DNA from: Amoebophrya sp. A120
Lineage: Eukaryota; Sar; Dinophyceae; Syndiniales; Amoebophryaceae
Length of the DNA stretch: 64,000 nucleotides
Assembly (NCBI GenBank): GCA_905178155.1
Contig: CAJINV010000005.1
Location: 5,855,754-5,919,753 of the forward strand
Reading direction: 5' to 3'
A program made the position numbers and the translations under genes. A model generated the notes under the pieces. The model had not been told where the DNA came from, did not search any database, and saw only the letters and a list, made by a program, of their open reading frames with translations. Of the stretch, positions 32,539 to 44,237 are shown in pieces. The first letter of the stretch is position 1. Every line of letters begins with the position of its first letter.

Positions 32539-34284
32539 GTTCGGGTGTGTAGTCGGATGGAGCAGTTGTAACACGACCAGGAAGAGACTTCTTATTGATC
32601 GGGTTTCTTTCTGCCTGCCGGTGCCTTGCAACTACTCTCTCTACTTGTCAAAGCGGAGATAGTAAGTTATGATGCGCGAAGAAACTCGAATGATTTCAGA
32701 CGTCGCAGTTCAAATATTGATCGGCTTAGTAGTTGTGCGTCTGTTAAAAGAGTCTTCGCGTACAACTAGCGAGGGGACAGACTCACCGACGTTTTGAAAA
32801 AATCTATACAACTTACTGACACTGATTCGAAAACAAGCTATTTACAACTTGAACTTTCACTGTTCTATTCCCCCCGGCAAGTAGCTCTTGCGGATGAAAA
32901 AAATAACGTGGAGTTAGCTGCTACGCTGTTGTCGATGGAGAACTTTTGTAGTGGTAAAATTGGTCTGTCAAACTGACTTTCAACGAGAATTCCAGTAGAG
33001 ATTTCCGACAAGAAGGCACCACTGAAAAACCTTACGAGGCACGCGAGAAAAAAAGCGTGCATAATCGGTGCAGAAACGATAGCGATCGAAGTTACGAAGT
33101 GCATGTTGCGAAAAAAGGCTTCAGTAGTACAACTTGCAGGTCTGTAGCACTCGTGCCGATTCCGAACTCGACGAAAAAGGGCGCAAAACAAAACGAAATT
33201 CTTGGAAAAGTTCCACGACAAGGACAAGTTAAGGAAATTCCAACTGTTCCTTGAAAGAACCCACACGACTGCAAAGATCTTTTCCGGTAGAACAACCCCT
33301 CCCACGAAATTCAAGTAATATTACGAGCACAACGTACACCAAAAAACAAGTAATCTGCTCGACAGGAGCAGGACGATGTCGACGCTGAGAATTAAGTACA
33401 AGCCCGCCGAAAGGTATACAAATGACAGCTACTTATACAAATCAGAGGCGAATTGGAAAAATTCTACTACCACCGAAAAACCCAACATCAGCTCCGATGG
33501 AGCGCCGTCGAAGATAGACGATCGATAGCAAGATTTATGCTCGTATTAACATCTTTCCAAGAAGACTTTCCATTTCTGACCCAGTCAGAAAGTAGAACAT
33601 CAATACGCGTAGTCTACTTTCTGCACGCACGGCGAAAGAAAGTTAGACGCATTGGCGAATAAAAGAGAGGTCTTTTTGTATAAAAATGTTTTTGCACGAC
33701 GGACCAGTGGGGGTTTTATTTGTTTGTTGCGGATTACTTCAAAGTGACAAGCTGAAAATACGGGCTGCGTATAATCTTAACTTGGACTACTTGCGGCATC
33801 TACTTGTCGTAAAAAAAACACTAGTGATTGCACAGTGTAAAAAAACGCTCAGGGACGAGAAGTTGGCCCTGACGAAGCGAAAAGCTTCAGCTTCTGTGAC
33901 TTTGTTACGATTTTTTATTTGGCGGAGAAAGAAGTCGATGTCGACCCAGTGCCAAGAGGGTATGAACATGAAATACGAGGATGAGAGGAACAAAATCAAG
34001 ATAGTAAGCTCAAAATGAAAAAAAATGTAAAGGCTTTTTCGTTTGTAGTTTTGCAGGATTTATCTCATTGTGCAACATGCAATAAGATGTGAAAATGTTT
34101 TTACTAGGCCCTGCTGGGACGAAGATCAAGATGGTATATATAAGATACCGATATAGCAAAGAAAAAAAATCAGAATGAAAAAAGGGCTTCCTTCGATGAG
34201 AAGATCGGCCAAAGTACAATCTCATTCGTGAATAAAGTTGAAGTCTCCTCGTTGAAAATAACAGTTGTAACGAAGCTCAGCCTT
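32539..34284. other. No gene seen
   Basis: Between CDC14 and the secreted modular gene. Short frames and A-rich stretches, no introner ends. It includes the CDC14 leader at the left. Confidence 0.5.
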
Positions 34285-37200
34285 TCAGACAAGCACCGTC
34301 CCCTGCTGGTTCTCCTGCTCGACGGGCGCCAGCTCCTTTTCAGGCGTAGTTTCAGCAGCGTCATCAGTCCCCGCGGTCTGTACTTTTTCCTGATCTTCGG
34401 CGGGGATGTGTTGAACAAAGGGGGGCGGAGGACGGATGGCGTCACGCTGCAGGATATCCTGAGTAAAAACGTCCCCACACCAGAGTCAAGATGGGAAATC
34501 TGCTAGACAAATCAACCAGCTTTCGCTGTTTCGCATGACAAGTTTTCCCTCGTAGTGTGATCCTGTTTCGCTAGTTCAGCAGCATCACAGATCTAGCGTC
34601 TCATGCTGATTCTAGCGTCACAGACTCCGAAACACGACTAGAAAATGCTTCTCATGGGGCTCCGCATGAGAAACTCTTTTGGCATGCAGATTTGCATGAC
34701 AACTCTGCCGTGGGGACGTTTTTACTCAGCATACAGGAAGGAGGAATCGCTGAAGGTCGCGTAGTACTTCTCGAAGTACTGACATTCCTCCGACAGGCAT
34801 TTGCACGCCCAGTGACTATATCAAATGTAAAAATGTCTGGGTCTGGAAACTTGTGATGCATGTCAGGGAACAGAAAGCGCCTTGTAATGCACCGCCAAGC
34901 ATGACAGATTTTCTCGTGGCTCTCTGTTGCGTATTCCGCATGAGAAACATCGTTTTTGCATGACAGACAAGAGGAGGTCTTCGTGGCCACGCAATACAGA
35001 GTTCAGAGTCATGCCCAACTAGCATGAGAAATCTCGAAATCTTCCAGACCCAGACATTTTTGCAATCCATAGACTATCAACTGCAAATATTTTTTTGCCT
35101 GGGTGGTCTGCGAAAGTAAGAATGCAAGACAAGAAACTTGTTGTAGTAGTGCTGTTTTAATATTAAAACTCGTCCCCTAGTATTCATCTTTATCGGCCTT
35201 GTAATGTGCGCATAGATAGCTGTTGGTCGCAGATTCTCAGCGTTGGTTTTTGGTCATGGAAATAAAACGCGGTAGTTTCTACTCACGCGCGCTTTCTTCA
35301 GCGTGACGCACCACACGACCGCTCTTCAAAATGAACCTGTCATGCCTGCTGGCTGCGTAGGCCTCTAGTAGTAGAGGTCATTTTGCCATTCATACGTAGA
35401 CGTTAGCATGACAGCTTTCCAGACCACCCGGCCGCACTTGTAATATTTGCGATGGATATGGAGTGTTCCACCCGTTTGAAATCGAGTTAGTATATGGAAG
35501 CGTCACGTTTGAAATCGACAAAGTTAAAATGATTTGTCATGCATAAAATGAATACCAGTTGGAAGCCCAATTTTTAAGCGGCGCATGGCAAATTTTCAGA
35601 GCACCTCATACTGTTTGGGCACAACAGACTGCTTTTGTAGTCATGCTCCTTCAGCAGCTCTATCCCAAACCCTAAATAGGCTGACAATCTGCCTCACTTG
35701 CCAAACCGGCAAGACAGGCACTTCATGCCTTGCATTTTATGCATCGCAAACTATTTCAACTTTGACGATTTATTCCATTCTGACGCTTCCATAAGCGATC
35801 CGTGTCGAGGATGGGACTCAATTTTTCTGTCGTGTACCGTTTCCGGGCGTTATCGTAGCGATAACAGCTCGCATAGAGGAGGCAACCTCCCCAATACTGG
35901 TCCTTTTCGAAGCAGTAGAACCCGTCTTGCTCTTGACAGCAATTCGGAGCAGCCCGGCAGTCATAGTCCTTGTAGTCGAGCAGGGCTGTGTATGGAAGTG
36001 TCAGAATCGAAATGGACAAAATCGAAATGATTTGTCATGCATGAAATGGATTCCAGTTCGAACCCAGTTTCTAAGTGGCGCATGACAAATTCTGGTGGTG
36101 CCCAAATCCAGTTTGTAATGCTGTTTAGGCAAAGAAGACTGATTCTATCATGCTGCTTTAGCAGCTCGAGCTATAACCCCAAACAGGCTTACAATCGGCC
36201 TCACTTGCCTGCTCTGCAACACACGCGTTTCGCGTCATGCATTTTATGCATCACAAATTTTTCGATTTTGTCAATTTCGATCCTGACATTCCCATACTGT
36301 GCACGAAGCCGAGGTCGTGGTAGAGCTTGTGATCGTGGATAATTGCTTCGTGGTCGTGGTTATCAAATGTAAAAATGTATGGGTCTGGAAGAATGCATGT
36401 TTGTCATGCTAAATCTGGATCATGCAACAATCTGTGTTGCATGAGTACCAAAAGCCGTGCATTTTTGACCAAGGTGACAAGGAGTTTCTCATGCAGGATA
36501 GGCATGATAGAGATCTCGCAGAATCCGTCATGCTAGACCCTGCATTCCAGACCTCATGGGGCATGGAAAACCTGCATTACAAATCGCGTATTCTTCCAGA
36601 CCCAGACATTTTTGCATTTGATAGTGGTTATCAACTGTAAAGACGTCCTCCCCGACCGCCCAGAGTCAAGTTGGGCTTTTGGCAAGACAAATCGAGAAGT
36701 TTTGGGAGTCAAGCATGACAAGCTCGTCTCTAAGTACTGTATAATTGCAGTGAAGTTTAGCAAGTACAGCCGCAACGCAAATCCATCTACTCATGCTGTT
36801 TAGATCATCACGAAGTCCAAAACACGACTGGAAATGTTGCCTCTCATGGGGACGGATGGATACGCATTACAAATCTTCCTGTGACAGGAAATCTGCATGA
36901 CAGCCCTGGGGGAGGTGGGGACGTTTTTACTCAGGATAGTGGTCGGCGCCTGGGTAGTCGCGGTCGGCTTCTTCGTTGTAGTCGGCGCTTGGGTCCTCGT
37001 CGCGGTTATGGAAGCGTCAGGATTGAAATCGTCAAAGTTGAAATTGTTTGCGATGCATAAAATGCAACCCACAAAATGCCTGTCTTGCAGAGTAGGCAAA
37101 GGAGGCAGATGGTAAGCCTGGCGAGGGGTTGAAATACAGATACTCTAGTAGAATGACAAAAGGCGTCTTCCTTACCCAAACAGCATTACAAACTGGATTT

Positions 37201-38330
37201 TGGTTCTGCCCAGATTTGTCATGCGCCACTTGAAAAGAAACTAGGCACCAACTGGTACTATCCGTTTTATGCATTGCAATTCGTTTCAACTCTGTCGATT
37301 TCAATCCGGACACTCCCATAGCGGTCGGCTTCTTCGTAGTCGGCGCCTTGGTCGTCACCTCCGGCCCACCCTCGGAGCAATCGTAAAACGACAGTGTGAC
37401 GGCTCCGCCGCCGGTGTTGAGGAAATCAAAATCCAGGAAATCCTCCGCCTCCTCCCATTGAATGCGCACCAGGTTCGCCCCTTTCTGTTCCGGCCTTCGG
37501 TCGTCGGAACCTTCTGGATAATATTCTATTTTCTCAGTCAAGTCCCTTTCTTCTTGGTCGCCTTCCGGCTCTCCATACCGTTTGCGTGTAATCAAGTAGT
37601 CGTCACACTTGTACTCAAAGCCAAAACCCCAGGGAAGATTAGTAATCCAGTCTGCTGGATCCTTGTAGATGGACGATTTCCAGTAGGAGAAGTCCGCTTT
37701 CCCTTTGCCTTTTCGTTCGTATCCACTGTAAATATCATCCCGTACACGACGTACAAGTGCGGAGGATGTCTCTGCATGACAAAACTTGGCTTCGCTCCTA
37801 GTTTAGCATGACAAGTTTTCGACGGCTCCAAATTGGTAGAATTTGTGATGCATCTTGTACATGTACCTACGGGAAATTTGTATTGCATAGTTTGCCCTCC
37901 GGCTTCACCAGAAAGATCACATCGTCGTTTTTTCCCCATTTACATCCAGTGCAAAAGCATCTTCGCACTTCTCGTACTATTGCAGTCATGCATTGCAAAT
38001 CTTGTTCATAAGCTAAATCCGCACTACAAAAAATTTGATCTCTCATTATACTGAGGAAATTTGTGAGGCATTTTTTATACGAGTACGATACTTTTGCAAT
38101 GCATAATTTTTTCTCGGGGGATAGATTCCAGCTCGGTCCTGCCCCTCACACGGAACTTCATGGTGGGACTGCCTTTGCAATTAAAATTATCCGACAGCTT
38201 TACGAAACTCACTGACTGTCCGTTTCCACTCGATGATGATGTGCGTGCAGTAGGCGGGTGGCTCCCCCTTGAACGCGGGTGCGACGGAGCCTTGAAAAAT
38301 GCCCTGGTTTATTCTGCCAATCCAAACCAG
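34285..38330 (-). CDS. Secreted modular protein with Thr/Pro linker and CBM1-like cysteine module
   Basis: A minus-strand gene broken by eleven introners. The 5' part carries INQGIFQGSVAPAFKGEPP, then NCKGSPTMKFRV and DDVIFLVKPEGK, then KGKADFSYW, GFGFEYKCDDY, NLVRIQWEEAEDFLDF and GGGAVTLSFYDCSEGG. The same order of motifs occurs in the neighbour at 40558-42792, so the two are paralogues sharing an unnamed module of about 250 residues. A mucin-like linker (repeats of APTTKKPTA) follows. Next is a cysteine module (DYDCRAAPNCCQEQDGFYC, FEKDQYWGGC) resembling small cellulose-binding knots, a second one (HWACKCLSEECQYF), and an acidic tail ending GTVLV. The 5' end is unsure: the frame shifts between the FQGSV and MKFR segments. 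A carbohydrate-binding secreted protein is an inference. Confidence 0.7.
34455..34733. mobile_element. Introner, family G
   Basis: Ends TATCCTGAGTAAAAACG and CGTTTTTACTCAGCATA, duplication CAGGA. Confidence 0.93.
34819..35071. mobile_element. Introner, family A, inverted orientation
   Basis: Ends TATCAAATGTAAAAATG and TTTTTGCAATCCATA, duplication GACTA. Its interior matches the reverse complement of the copy at 17634. Confidence 0.92.
35075..35458. mobile_element. Introner, family M, abutting the previous one
   Basis: Ends TATCAACTGCAAATATT and AATATTTGCGATGGATA with inner GGGTGGTCTG and its complement. It starts inside the duplication of the preceding element, and its own duplication is unclear. 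Confidence 0.8.
35493..35793. mobile_element. Introner, family F
   Basis: Ends TATGGAAGCGTCACG and CTGACGCTTCCATA. Flanking duplication not conserved. Confidence 0.88.
35991..36296. mobile_element. Introner, family F
   Basis: Ends TATGGAAGTGTCAGAATCG and GATCCTGACATTCCCATA, duplication CTGTG. Confidence 0.92.
36361..36623. mobile_element. Introner, family A, first of a tandem pair
   Basis: Ends TATCAAATGTAAAAATG and TTTTTGCATTTGATA. Flanked by GTGGT, and separated from the next element by one GTGGT only. Confidence 0.95.
36629..36938. mobile_element. Introner, family G, second of a tandem pair
   Basis: Ends TATCAACTGTAAAGACG and CGTTTTTACTCAGGATA, duplication GTGGT shared with the previous element. 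Confidence 0.95.
37007..37320. mobile_element. Introner, family F
   Basis: Ends TATGGAAGCGTCAGGATTG and ATCCGGACACTCCCATA, duplication GCGGT. It is inserted inside the Thr/Pro linker. Confidence 0.93.
37720..37889. mobile_element. Introner, family C
   Basis: Ends TATCCACTGTAAATATC and AAATTTGTATTGCATA, duplications GTTCG and GTTTG. Confidence 0.9.
37942..38105. mobile_element. Introner, family B, left end mutated
   Basis: Left ACATCCAGTGCAAAAGC, right CTTTTGCAATGCATA, with flanking ATTT on both sides. Confidence 0.82.
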
Positions 38331-39280
38331 CCCGACGAATAAAGAACCAGATCAACTACGAAATTCGAACAAACATCTCCTGAGGTCGCTGTGAGTTTGT
38401 TTCTGCATATTACTAATTGATTCTTCCCTGACAAACCTCTGGTACGAAAAATTAGCGCTAAAACTCGCCTAAAAATCGCAATGAGGTGGCTACCTGGACC
38501 TAGCCCCATAAAGCTGCGAAAGGCTCCTTTTTTGAGCTCAAAGAAATTTAGTATGCAAAATTTGTAATGCGGATAAGAGATGAGTCAAACCGTAAAAGTC
38601 CGATGTGGTGGGGCCCTAATGGATCTTGATCCGGCTAAACCGAGCAGGACAACTGCCGACCGTCCAGAGGCCTGAATCTTTAACGCCTTTCGAGGCCCAA
38701 TCTTGCTACGCGAAGAAAGCGGGCACCCAAGAGACTGATTTTGTCTTCGACTCCATTAGCCTCTGCAGTGTCTTGGCGGCTGTGTCACTGTACCTGCTTT
38801 CCTGGTGCCTCGACGTCCAAGCTGACTAGCCCAAAACAAAGCGATTTTTACGTAAAAAGCAACTCTTTTCAAAAATATGCCACCAAACACGGACGACAGG
38901 ACGAATCATTTAGCTAGCTTCCATGGAATAAGATGCGAACTTCATCTCTATTAAGCACTGAAAGAAAGTAATTGCATTTTCTACTTCCACCATCCCTCTC
39001 GCGTCTTCTTTTTCTTTTCCGCCTCAGGAATTTGGTGCATTCTCTATTTGATCCTCCTTCTATTTTTCTTGTTTATATTTCTTTTTGCGTCTCATATGAT
39101 CTTACTTTTCCTACTCAGATCTGTTTCCATACTTTCGTGGATTAGAGCGCAGAAGTCGTCGCTGCTGCAACAATTCTCCGTGTTTCAAATTTCATCATCC
39201 TTTTCTCTTCTGGCGTGCTTGTAATGCTTATTGACATTATTTTACTACTCATACTCGCCCTGAATCCTTACAATTTGACA
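38331..39280. other. No firm gene
   Basis: It may contain the missing 5' exon of the modular gene: a minus frame at 38509-38309 starts MGLGPGSHLIAIFRRVLALI, which is signal-like, but the join is unresolved. The right half is T-rich. Confidence 0.4.
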
Positions 39281-39703
39281 TCATGGTAATTTTATTTTAT
39301 TACTATCAAACAAACAAAAAAAGCCGCCTGCTCTTACATCATATTTTGGTATACCCTGACCGCAAAAGTCTTTGCGAAACCGTGACAGCTCAAACCCAGT
39401 AGAAGCAGGCCCAAATGTCGCAGCTCGCAACGCCGCTTTTTTTCTGCTCTGGATGCTCATGCCGCCCATTGTAGATTGCAATCCGCCTCTACTTCTCCTA
39501 CACCTGTTCCTTCGATCTTCATCTGGGGAGCGGCATCGAGTTTCACTTACAGGAGAACTTAATATATCGACATTTCCGTGGCGGTCTGGTAGAGTTGCTT
39601 CTGTGTTCTTTCTAATTTTTCTATTTTCACATTTGGAAGGATGTAGAAACGCTTCTACATTGTAGCGCGCCTTCTTTGGTGGAGTTCTTTTTCTCTTTTC
39701 CAC
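39281..39703 (-). CDS. Hypothetical basic protein
   Basis: A 140-codon frame from MEKRKRTPPKKARYN to a stop at 39281. The protein is strongly basic, with Arg/Lys clusters at the N-terminus and RRNRCRRSRGG in the middle, and a more hydrophobic C-terminus (GGFFCLFDSNKIKLP). It is uninterrupted by introners, lies between the two paralogous secreted genes and has no recognised domain. It could be a chance frame. The main support is its length in a relatively AT-rich stretch. Confidence 0.35.
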   Translation of the reverse strand: MEKRKRTPPKKARYNVEAFLHPSKCENRKIRKNTEATLPDRHGNVDILSSPVSETRCRSPDEDRRNRCRRSRGGLQSTMGGMSIQSRKKAALRAATFGPASTGFELSRFRKDFCGQGIPKYDVRAGGFFCLFDSNKIKLP

Positions 39704-39765
39704 TTACAGACGGGCTCTTACTAAAAAAAAAGTTCACTTGTGTATTGCAAAAACCAGCTCTAAAA

Positions 39766-40624
39766 CTATCCGTCCATCAGAAGTTCGCTCTTTATTACTT
39801 TGTATACAAAGCCTGTAGCTTCGAATGAGTTTGGTAACTGCGTCTTCTTTTTTTCAGGCGGTAAAATTTGCAGTGCTATCTTTTCCAAGTTATTCTCTAT
39901 ATTTTCTTTCGCAAAGGCTTTCAGCAGGGGCTTCTTTTTGTTCGCCCCGAGCAGGAACCGGTAGACGTTTTTGGGCTGGTTCAGCACTTCTTTCTCGTTT
40001 TCTAGGGTGTTCTCCACCTCCTCGCACTGGAATACCTCCATCCGCAGGGTGCGACGTAGCCTTGAAAAACGCCCGGGAGGAGCTGTCGCCGCCGCCAGGC
40101 TGCTGCTCCACTATCACTTCTTTCGAAGAAGTTTGGGGTTTGCTGGTTTCTCCACCCGCTATATCGCCGGGAGTACTGCTTGCGTCCTCCGCAAGTTGTC
40201 CAGGAAGTCCTCCATCTCCCACCTCCACAATATCCTCTAAAATCGATTTTGTCAAGTCTGGGGAGGATTCGCTCCGGATCTGCTTCTGATGCCGTGCCTT
40301 GGCTTTCGGTACAGCTGCCGTGCTTGCTGAGCCGCCTGCTCCTGCAGAAGTTGTGGTTGCAAGATCGTGCTGCCGACCGGAAGTAGTTTTTTCATCACCA
40401 CTCATCGCAAGACCACCTACATCTGCACTTCCAAGTAGAACTTTTTCCCCTCCGCTTTTCATCTTCTCCGTCGTGGTCACATACTGCTTCCCGAACTCAA
40501 ACACATCCATTTGTCCGCCGACGTAGCCTTGAAAAATGTCCTTGTTTAAGTCGTAGTTCACCACGGCAGAGTTTGAGGCGAGCGTGTTGTTAACCTGAAA
40601 TTGGGGATCGATCGGCTCCGCCAA
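39766..40624 (-). pseudogene. Frameshifted extra modules downstream of the secreted paralogue
   Basis: This tract carries two further copies of the module start seen in the neighbouring genes. The first reads YDLNKDIFQGYVGGQMDVFEF in one frame. The second reads GVFQGYVAP in a second frame and continues as MEVFQCEEVENTLENEK in a third. Aligning the two copies by eye (IFQGYV then M-D/E-V-F) needs at least one frame change inside the second copy and one between the upstream gene (stop at 40558) and this tract. No ATG precedes the first open frame. Either the tail of the gene at 40558-42792 has decayed, or there are unrecognised short introns or sequence errors. The 3' frame (LNQPKNVYRFLLGANKKK onward) is long and looks protein-like. 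Confidence 0.45.
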
Positions 40625-42792
40625 GAACTTATATTATAATCCGGAATTCCCTTCTCGCATGTGTAAAACGAAAGCCGCACTTCGCCACCCCCATATTGAG
40701 AGGAAAAATCCCCCCTCGTCCCCATATCAAAAAGGAAAACAGACTTGTGGTCACAAATCAGCTTTGTGATGCTAGAAGGCAAAAGATGCGGACTCTAGTG
40801 CTGTCTAGCGTGGGAAAGCCTTGCACATCCAGCATGGCAGGGGGCAGCTGGAAGTGGGAAACAGCATGACAGATTGCCTGCAATTTAGGCCGCACCTTCG
40901 TCTCTTGGCCTTCTAGCAATACAAGTCGATTTGTGTACTCAAATACAGCATCACAAATTCGCGCATCTTCCGTTTCCGATATGGGGTGGGGGCTTTTTTC
41001 ACTTTGATACACCAACTTTCAAATCCAGAAAGTCGTCGGCCTCATCCCATTCAACTCTTACCAGGTCACCGGGTTTGCGGGGAAAGGCAAAGTCAAGGCT
41101 ATTCCACTCAACCGGATCTCCGTCGTGATCCCGTTTCACAGCCAAGCCTCTGAAGATCCCGTCTTCCTCTTGTGTAAAGCCAACAGAATTGTCCTTTGGC
41201 TCGCCGTAATCTTCTTCTCCCGTACCGTAGGCATCACACTTGTACTCGAAGCGCGAAACAAGGTTGTTGCGGAAAAATCCCCCATTGATATTCCAAGGAA
41301 AAATCCCCCCTCCCCATATGGAAAACGTATGCTCCGAAAAATTTGCGATGCTGCTTTGTGGCCACAAATCCTGTCTCTTTTGCAAGAAGGCATTATCCAA
41401 AGAATTCCCCGCCTTATGGAGGCGATTTGTGATGCTGTTTCACGTACATGGCTGGCCTCTATCATGCTAAGCGCCTACAACAAAACGCCCCTACGCAGGC
41501 TGAGGCTTCGCCTGTAGTGCCCCACTGCAAGACAGGGGTGATTTTTGTACAAAAATCCAGCAACAGAAGTTTCCGTTTCAATATGGGGAGGGGAGATTTT
41601 TCACTTTGATAGTTGAGGTCGGTTCTCCAGTAGGAAAAATCTGCTTTCCCGGCGCCTTTCCGCTTCGCTTGCGGCTTTACCAGAAAAATGGTGTCGCTGT
41701 TTTTTTTCCATTCATTTTCCTCTCTGGTGCTGTCATAACTTCTGCCTGCATCGTAGCCAGGCGCAAGACGGAATTTCATCGTGGCGCAGCATTTGCAACT
41801 GTCCAGCTGTTTTACCTCTTGCGACTTGCACTGCAGAGAAGTTTCCGGGTCGCCCTTCCAGGCAGGAACCACATAGCCCGGAAAAATGCCCTTTTCCAAG
41901 TTGTACTCTGCGGGAGGACGTGGCGTAGTGTTTCCAAACGAGCTCGAAAGCAGCCCGCGCAGCCCGGCGGGATCGGGTGCGCCGAGGTAGCCGGGCTTCG
42001 ACTCCACGTCGACCGCGATGGGTTCTTGTCCGCTGCAACCTACATCGCCACAGCTTCTGCTGGCCTCGTCGCGATTCTCGCCGGGCTCCTTGCCAACGCC
42101 AGCGGCGGAATGTTGATGTTCGCGCTCTTTGCCGAGTGGCACCCAATAAGATTCCTGGATGAGAGGTCCTGCGCCTCCACCGGGGGTCGACGTGGGAGAG
42201 TTGTGATCCTGCTGCAACTCCAACGCACTAGCACCACTTGTTTTCGTGTCGTTCTTGCGTGAGGACAGGACATCCTCCTGTTTAATATGGCATTTTTGCA
42301 ATACTAGTATATCGCTCATTGCGAATGTCAGGATCATGCACGAGGAACTGAATCTACTATATGTGGAAACCGAAAGGAGCGAAGAAATCAGCACTACAAT
42401 TACAAACTTGTTCAAGTATTTCTTATTCATACATTGTCATGATCTACTGAGCCAGTTATATATTATCATAATTTGATGTCGGACTCGAATGTAATGCATA
42501 CCTGTGCAGCGGTCGTGGTGCCGTTGGCGTTGTTCCCCTCAGCAGTAGAGATCGCCGGAGCTGCGACGTGTTGAAGATTTTCTTCGTGTCCATGTCGTCC
42601 TTTTTCGTGTGCAACAAGAACTTCCTGATGCATCTTCACGACTTGCAGTGCTAGAGCGTGAGGGAACGACCCCGACGACATGAACAGCAGGCCGCAACGA
42701 GCGACCCAGGAATAAAACAGCCTCGTGTAGCAGTAGCGGCCTCTGCTCGGGAACAAGATGAGCAGTGTCATGTCTACCTTCGAGGAGGACAT
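40558..42792 (-). CDS. Secreted modular protein, paralogue of 34285-38330
   Basis: Exons 42792-42502, 42277-41612, 41288-41010 and 40693-40558 are joined through one GT-AG intron (42278-42501) and two introners of the AAAAATCCCCCC family. The total is 1362 bases, 453 residues. The N-terminus (MSSSKVDMTLLILF, then YSWVARCGLLFMSSG) looks like a signal or anchor. The conserved module follows: NLEKGIFPGYVVPAWKGDP, CKCCATMKFRLAPGYD, DTIFLVKPQAKRKGAGKADF, FEYKCDAYG, then GDLVRVEWDEADDFLDLKV and GGGEVRLSFYTCEKG. Order and spacing match the neighbouring gene. The last 30 residues after CEKG look non-homologous, and the module restarts in another frame just downstream, so the true 3' end is uncertain. 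Function unknown; extracellular location inferred. Confidence 0.7.
40694..41009. mobile_element. Introner, family H
   Basis: Ends TATTGAGAGGAAAAATCC and TTTTTTCACTTTGATA, duplications CCCCA and CACCA. Confidence 0.88.
41289..41611. mobile_element. Introner, family H
   Basis: Ends TATTCCAAGGAAAAATCC and GATTTTTCACTTTGATA, duplications ATTGA and GTTGA. A second GGAAAAATCCCCC just left of it (41269-41284) lies in the exon. Confidence 0.88.
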
Positions 42793-43744
42793 CTAGCCGC
42801 TCGCCGTCCTCTATTTTGAGCTCTGTTTCTTGATGCCGTGCTGTAGCTAGAAAAAAAGAAGTAGGGGAAGAAATCTTCTTCTGTGCACTGTATACCGACT
42901 TTCAAGACAGTTAGAGCTTCGTAAAGATGTGCACGAACGAAAAAAATGAAATTGAAAAGCAAAAGGCTCTGGGTTATGTTCAGGAAAGCAATATTCACCT
43001 GGATGCAATACCGGGTATGCGAGTAGACAGCTTTAAAAACTTTGTTCTAGCTTTATTTACTGAAGTACTCTTAAATGAAGCAAAATCACTGATACTCTTA
43101 TAACGGAACAGTCCGACGAATGACGATGACCGCAAAAATCTTCAACGAAGTTGTAGCGATGACATTTTCTTAAGAAGTACGTACTTACGAGGGAGATCAT
43201 GTCCTTGCACGAAAAGAAAGCTGCTGCACGAAACTCTGTAGGCATTGCTGCCATGATGTCGACTGCTTCACGAAAGATGAAACGCTGCATGGAAAAATGG
43301 GACGATGTTGGTTACGCACGATGTGGTTTTCGTAAAAATGAAATTCTTTCTGCAGTACAACAACCACGAAAATTTGAATTTCGCAGTATACCGTAAAGAC
43401 GTTTTATGTAATTAATTTTTTTGAGCAGTACCACTATGCAACGACCGCTGTTGTTTATGAATCTCGTCAGAACACATGATCATCAACGACTCTTTTGCTC
43501 TTTTCCGATCAAGATCAACCTTTTGCTCTTGGGATAAGGCGGACCTCTACCTTGTGGCTGTGCAGCAGGTGGAGAACATAGAACAGCTACAACAAAAGAA
43601 GATTCTACTTATCTGGGTTACGACATCGAAGAGCTTTGAAAAAGTCTCAATCGTGTTCCTCGTGGCTGGTGGTCCTGTTGCGCAGCGGCAGCTATACAAC
43701 AAACGAACGTTGCTTCATCTTCATGTTCCTAATCTGTCTCACGA
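42793..43744. other. No gene seen
   Basis: Spacer between two minus-strand genes; only short frames. Confidence 0.5.
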
Positions 43745-44237
43745 TCATCTGTTCACGACTCCTCCCGCACCGCGCTTCAACAGGTCCTGCGTCGATTTTC
43801 CAAACGTGTCCAACTGAGCCAGGCCGCTGCTGGCTCTCGGCTCAAAGCTCTTCGTCCCGATACTTAATATCCACAGTGCAGTAATTCCCGTACTACGTGT
43901 ACAAATGCGAAGGAGGTGTCTGCATGACAAAATTTTGATTTATTGCGTTGCTTGAAAAAAATTTATTCAGCATGACAAGTATGATTGCCTTGACATCGGA
44001 ATTTGTGATGCATTTTGTACATGAGTACTAGTAGGGGACATCACGTTCTTTGATGCGTTCTTTTTGCATAATACTAGACGTACTCGCACTCCCCATCTGG
44101 AGCGAAGTTGCCGAAAATGCGATGGAACCCTGGTATGGAAGAAAAAAAGATTTTCGTGTGTGGACTTTGTGATGCTGAACATGCAACAACAACAAGATGA
44201 TTGCATGGACATGGTCACGGTCGTGCATGCGTTTCAT
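43745..44237 (-). CDS. Small protein with N-terminal hydrophobic segment
   Basis: The ATG at 44237 starts MKRMHDRDHVHAIILLLLHV, a short hydrophobic segment that could be a signal peptide. An introner (43865-44070, duplication ATACT) separates the two exons. Joined with one duplication copy they give 282 bases, 93 residues, ending GAGGVVNR and a stop. The C-terminal half contains GLAQLDTFGKSTQDLL. A QLDTF string also occurs in the next gene upstream (GQLDTFDPIAVEQ), which may be coincidence. No domain recognised. The introner junction supports the model; the start is less certain. Confidence 0.5.
43865..44070. mobile_element. Introner, family C, degenerate
   Basis: Left TAATATCCACAGTGC, right TTTTTGCATA, duplication ATACT. 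Arms around GTACTACGTGTAC are partly preserved. Confidence 0.78.
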
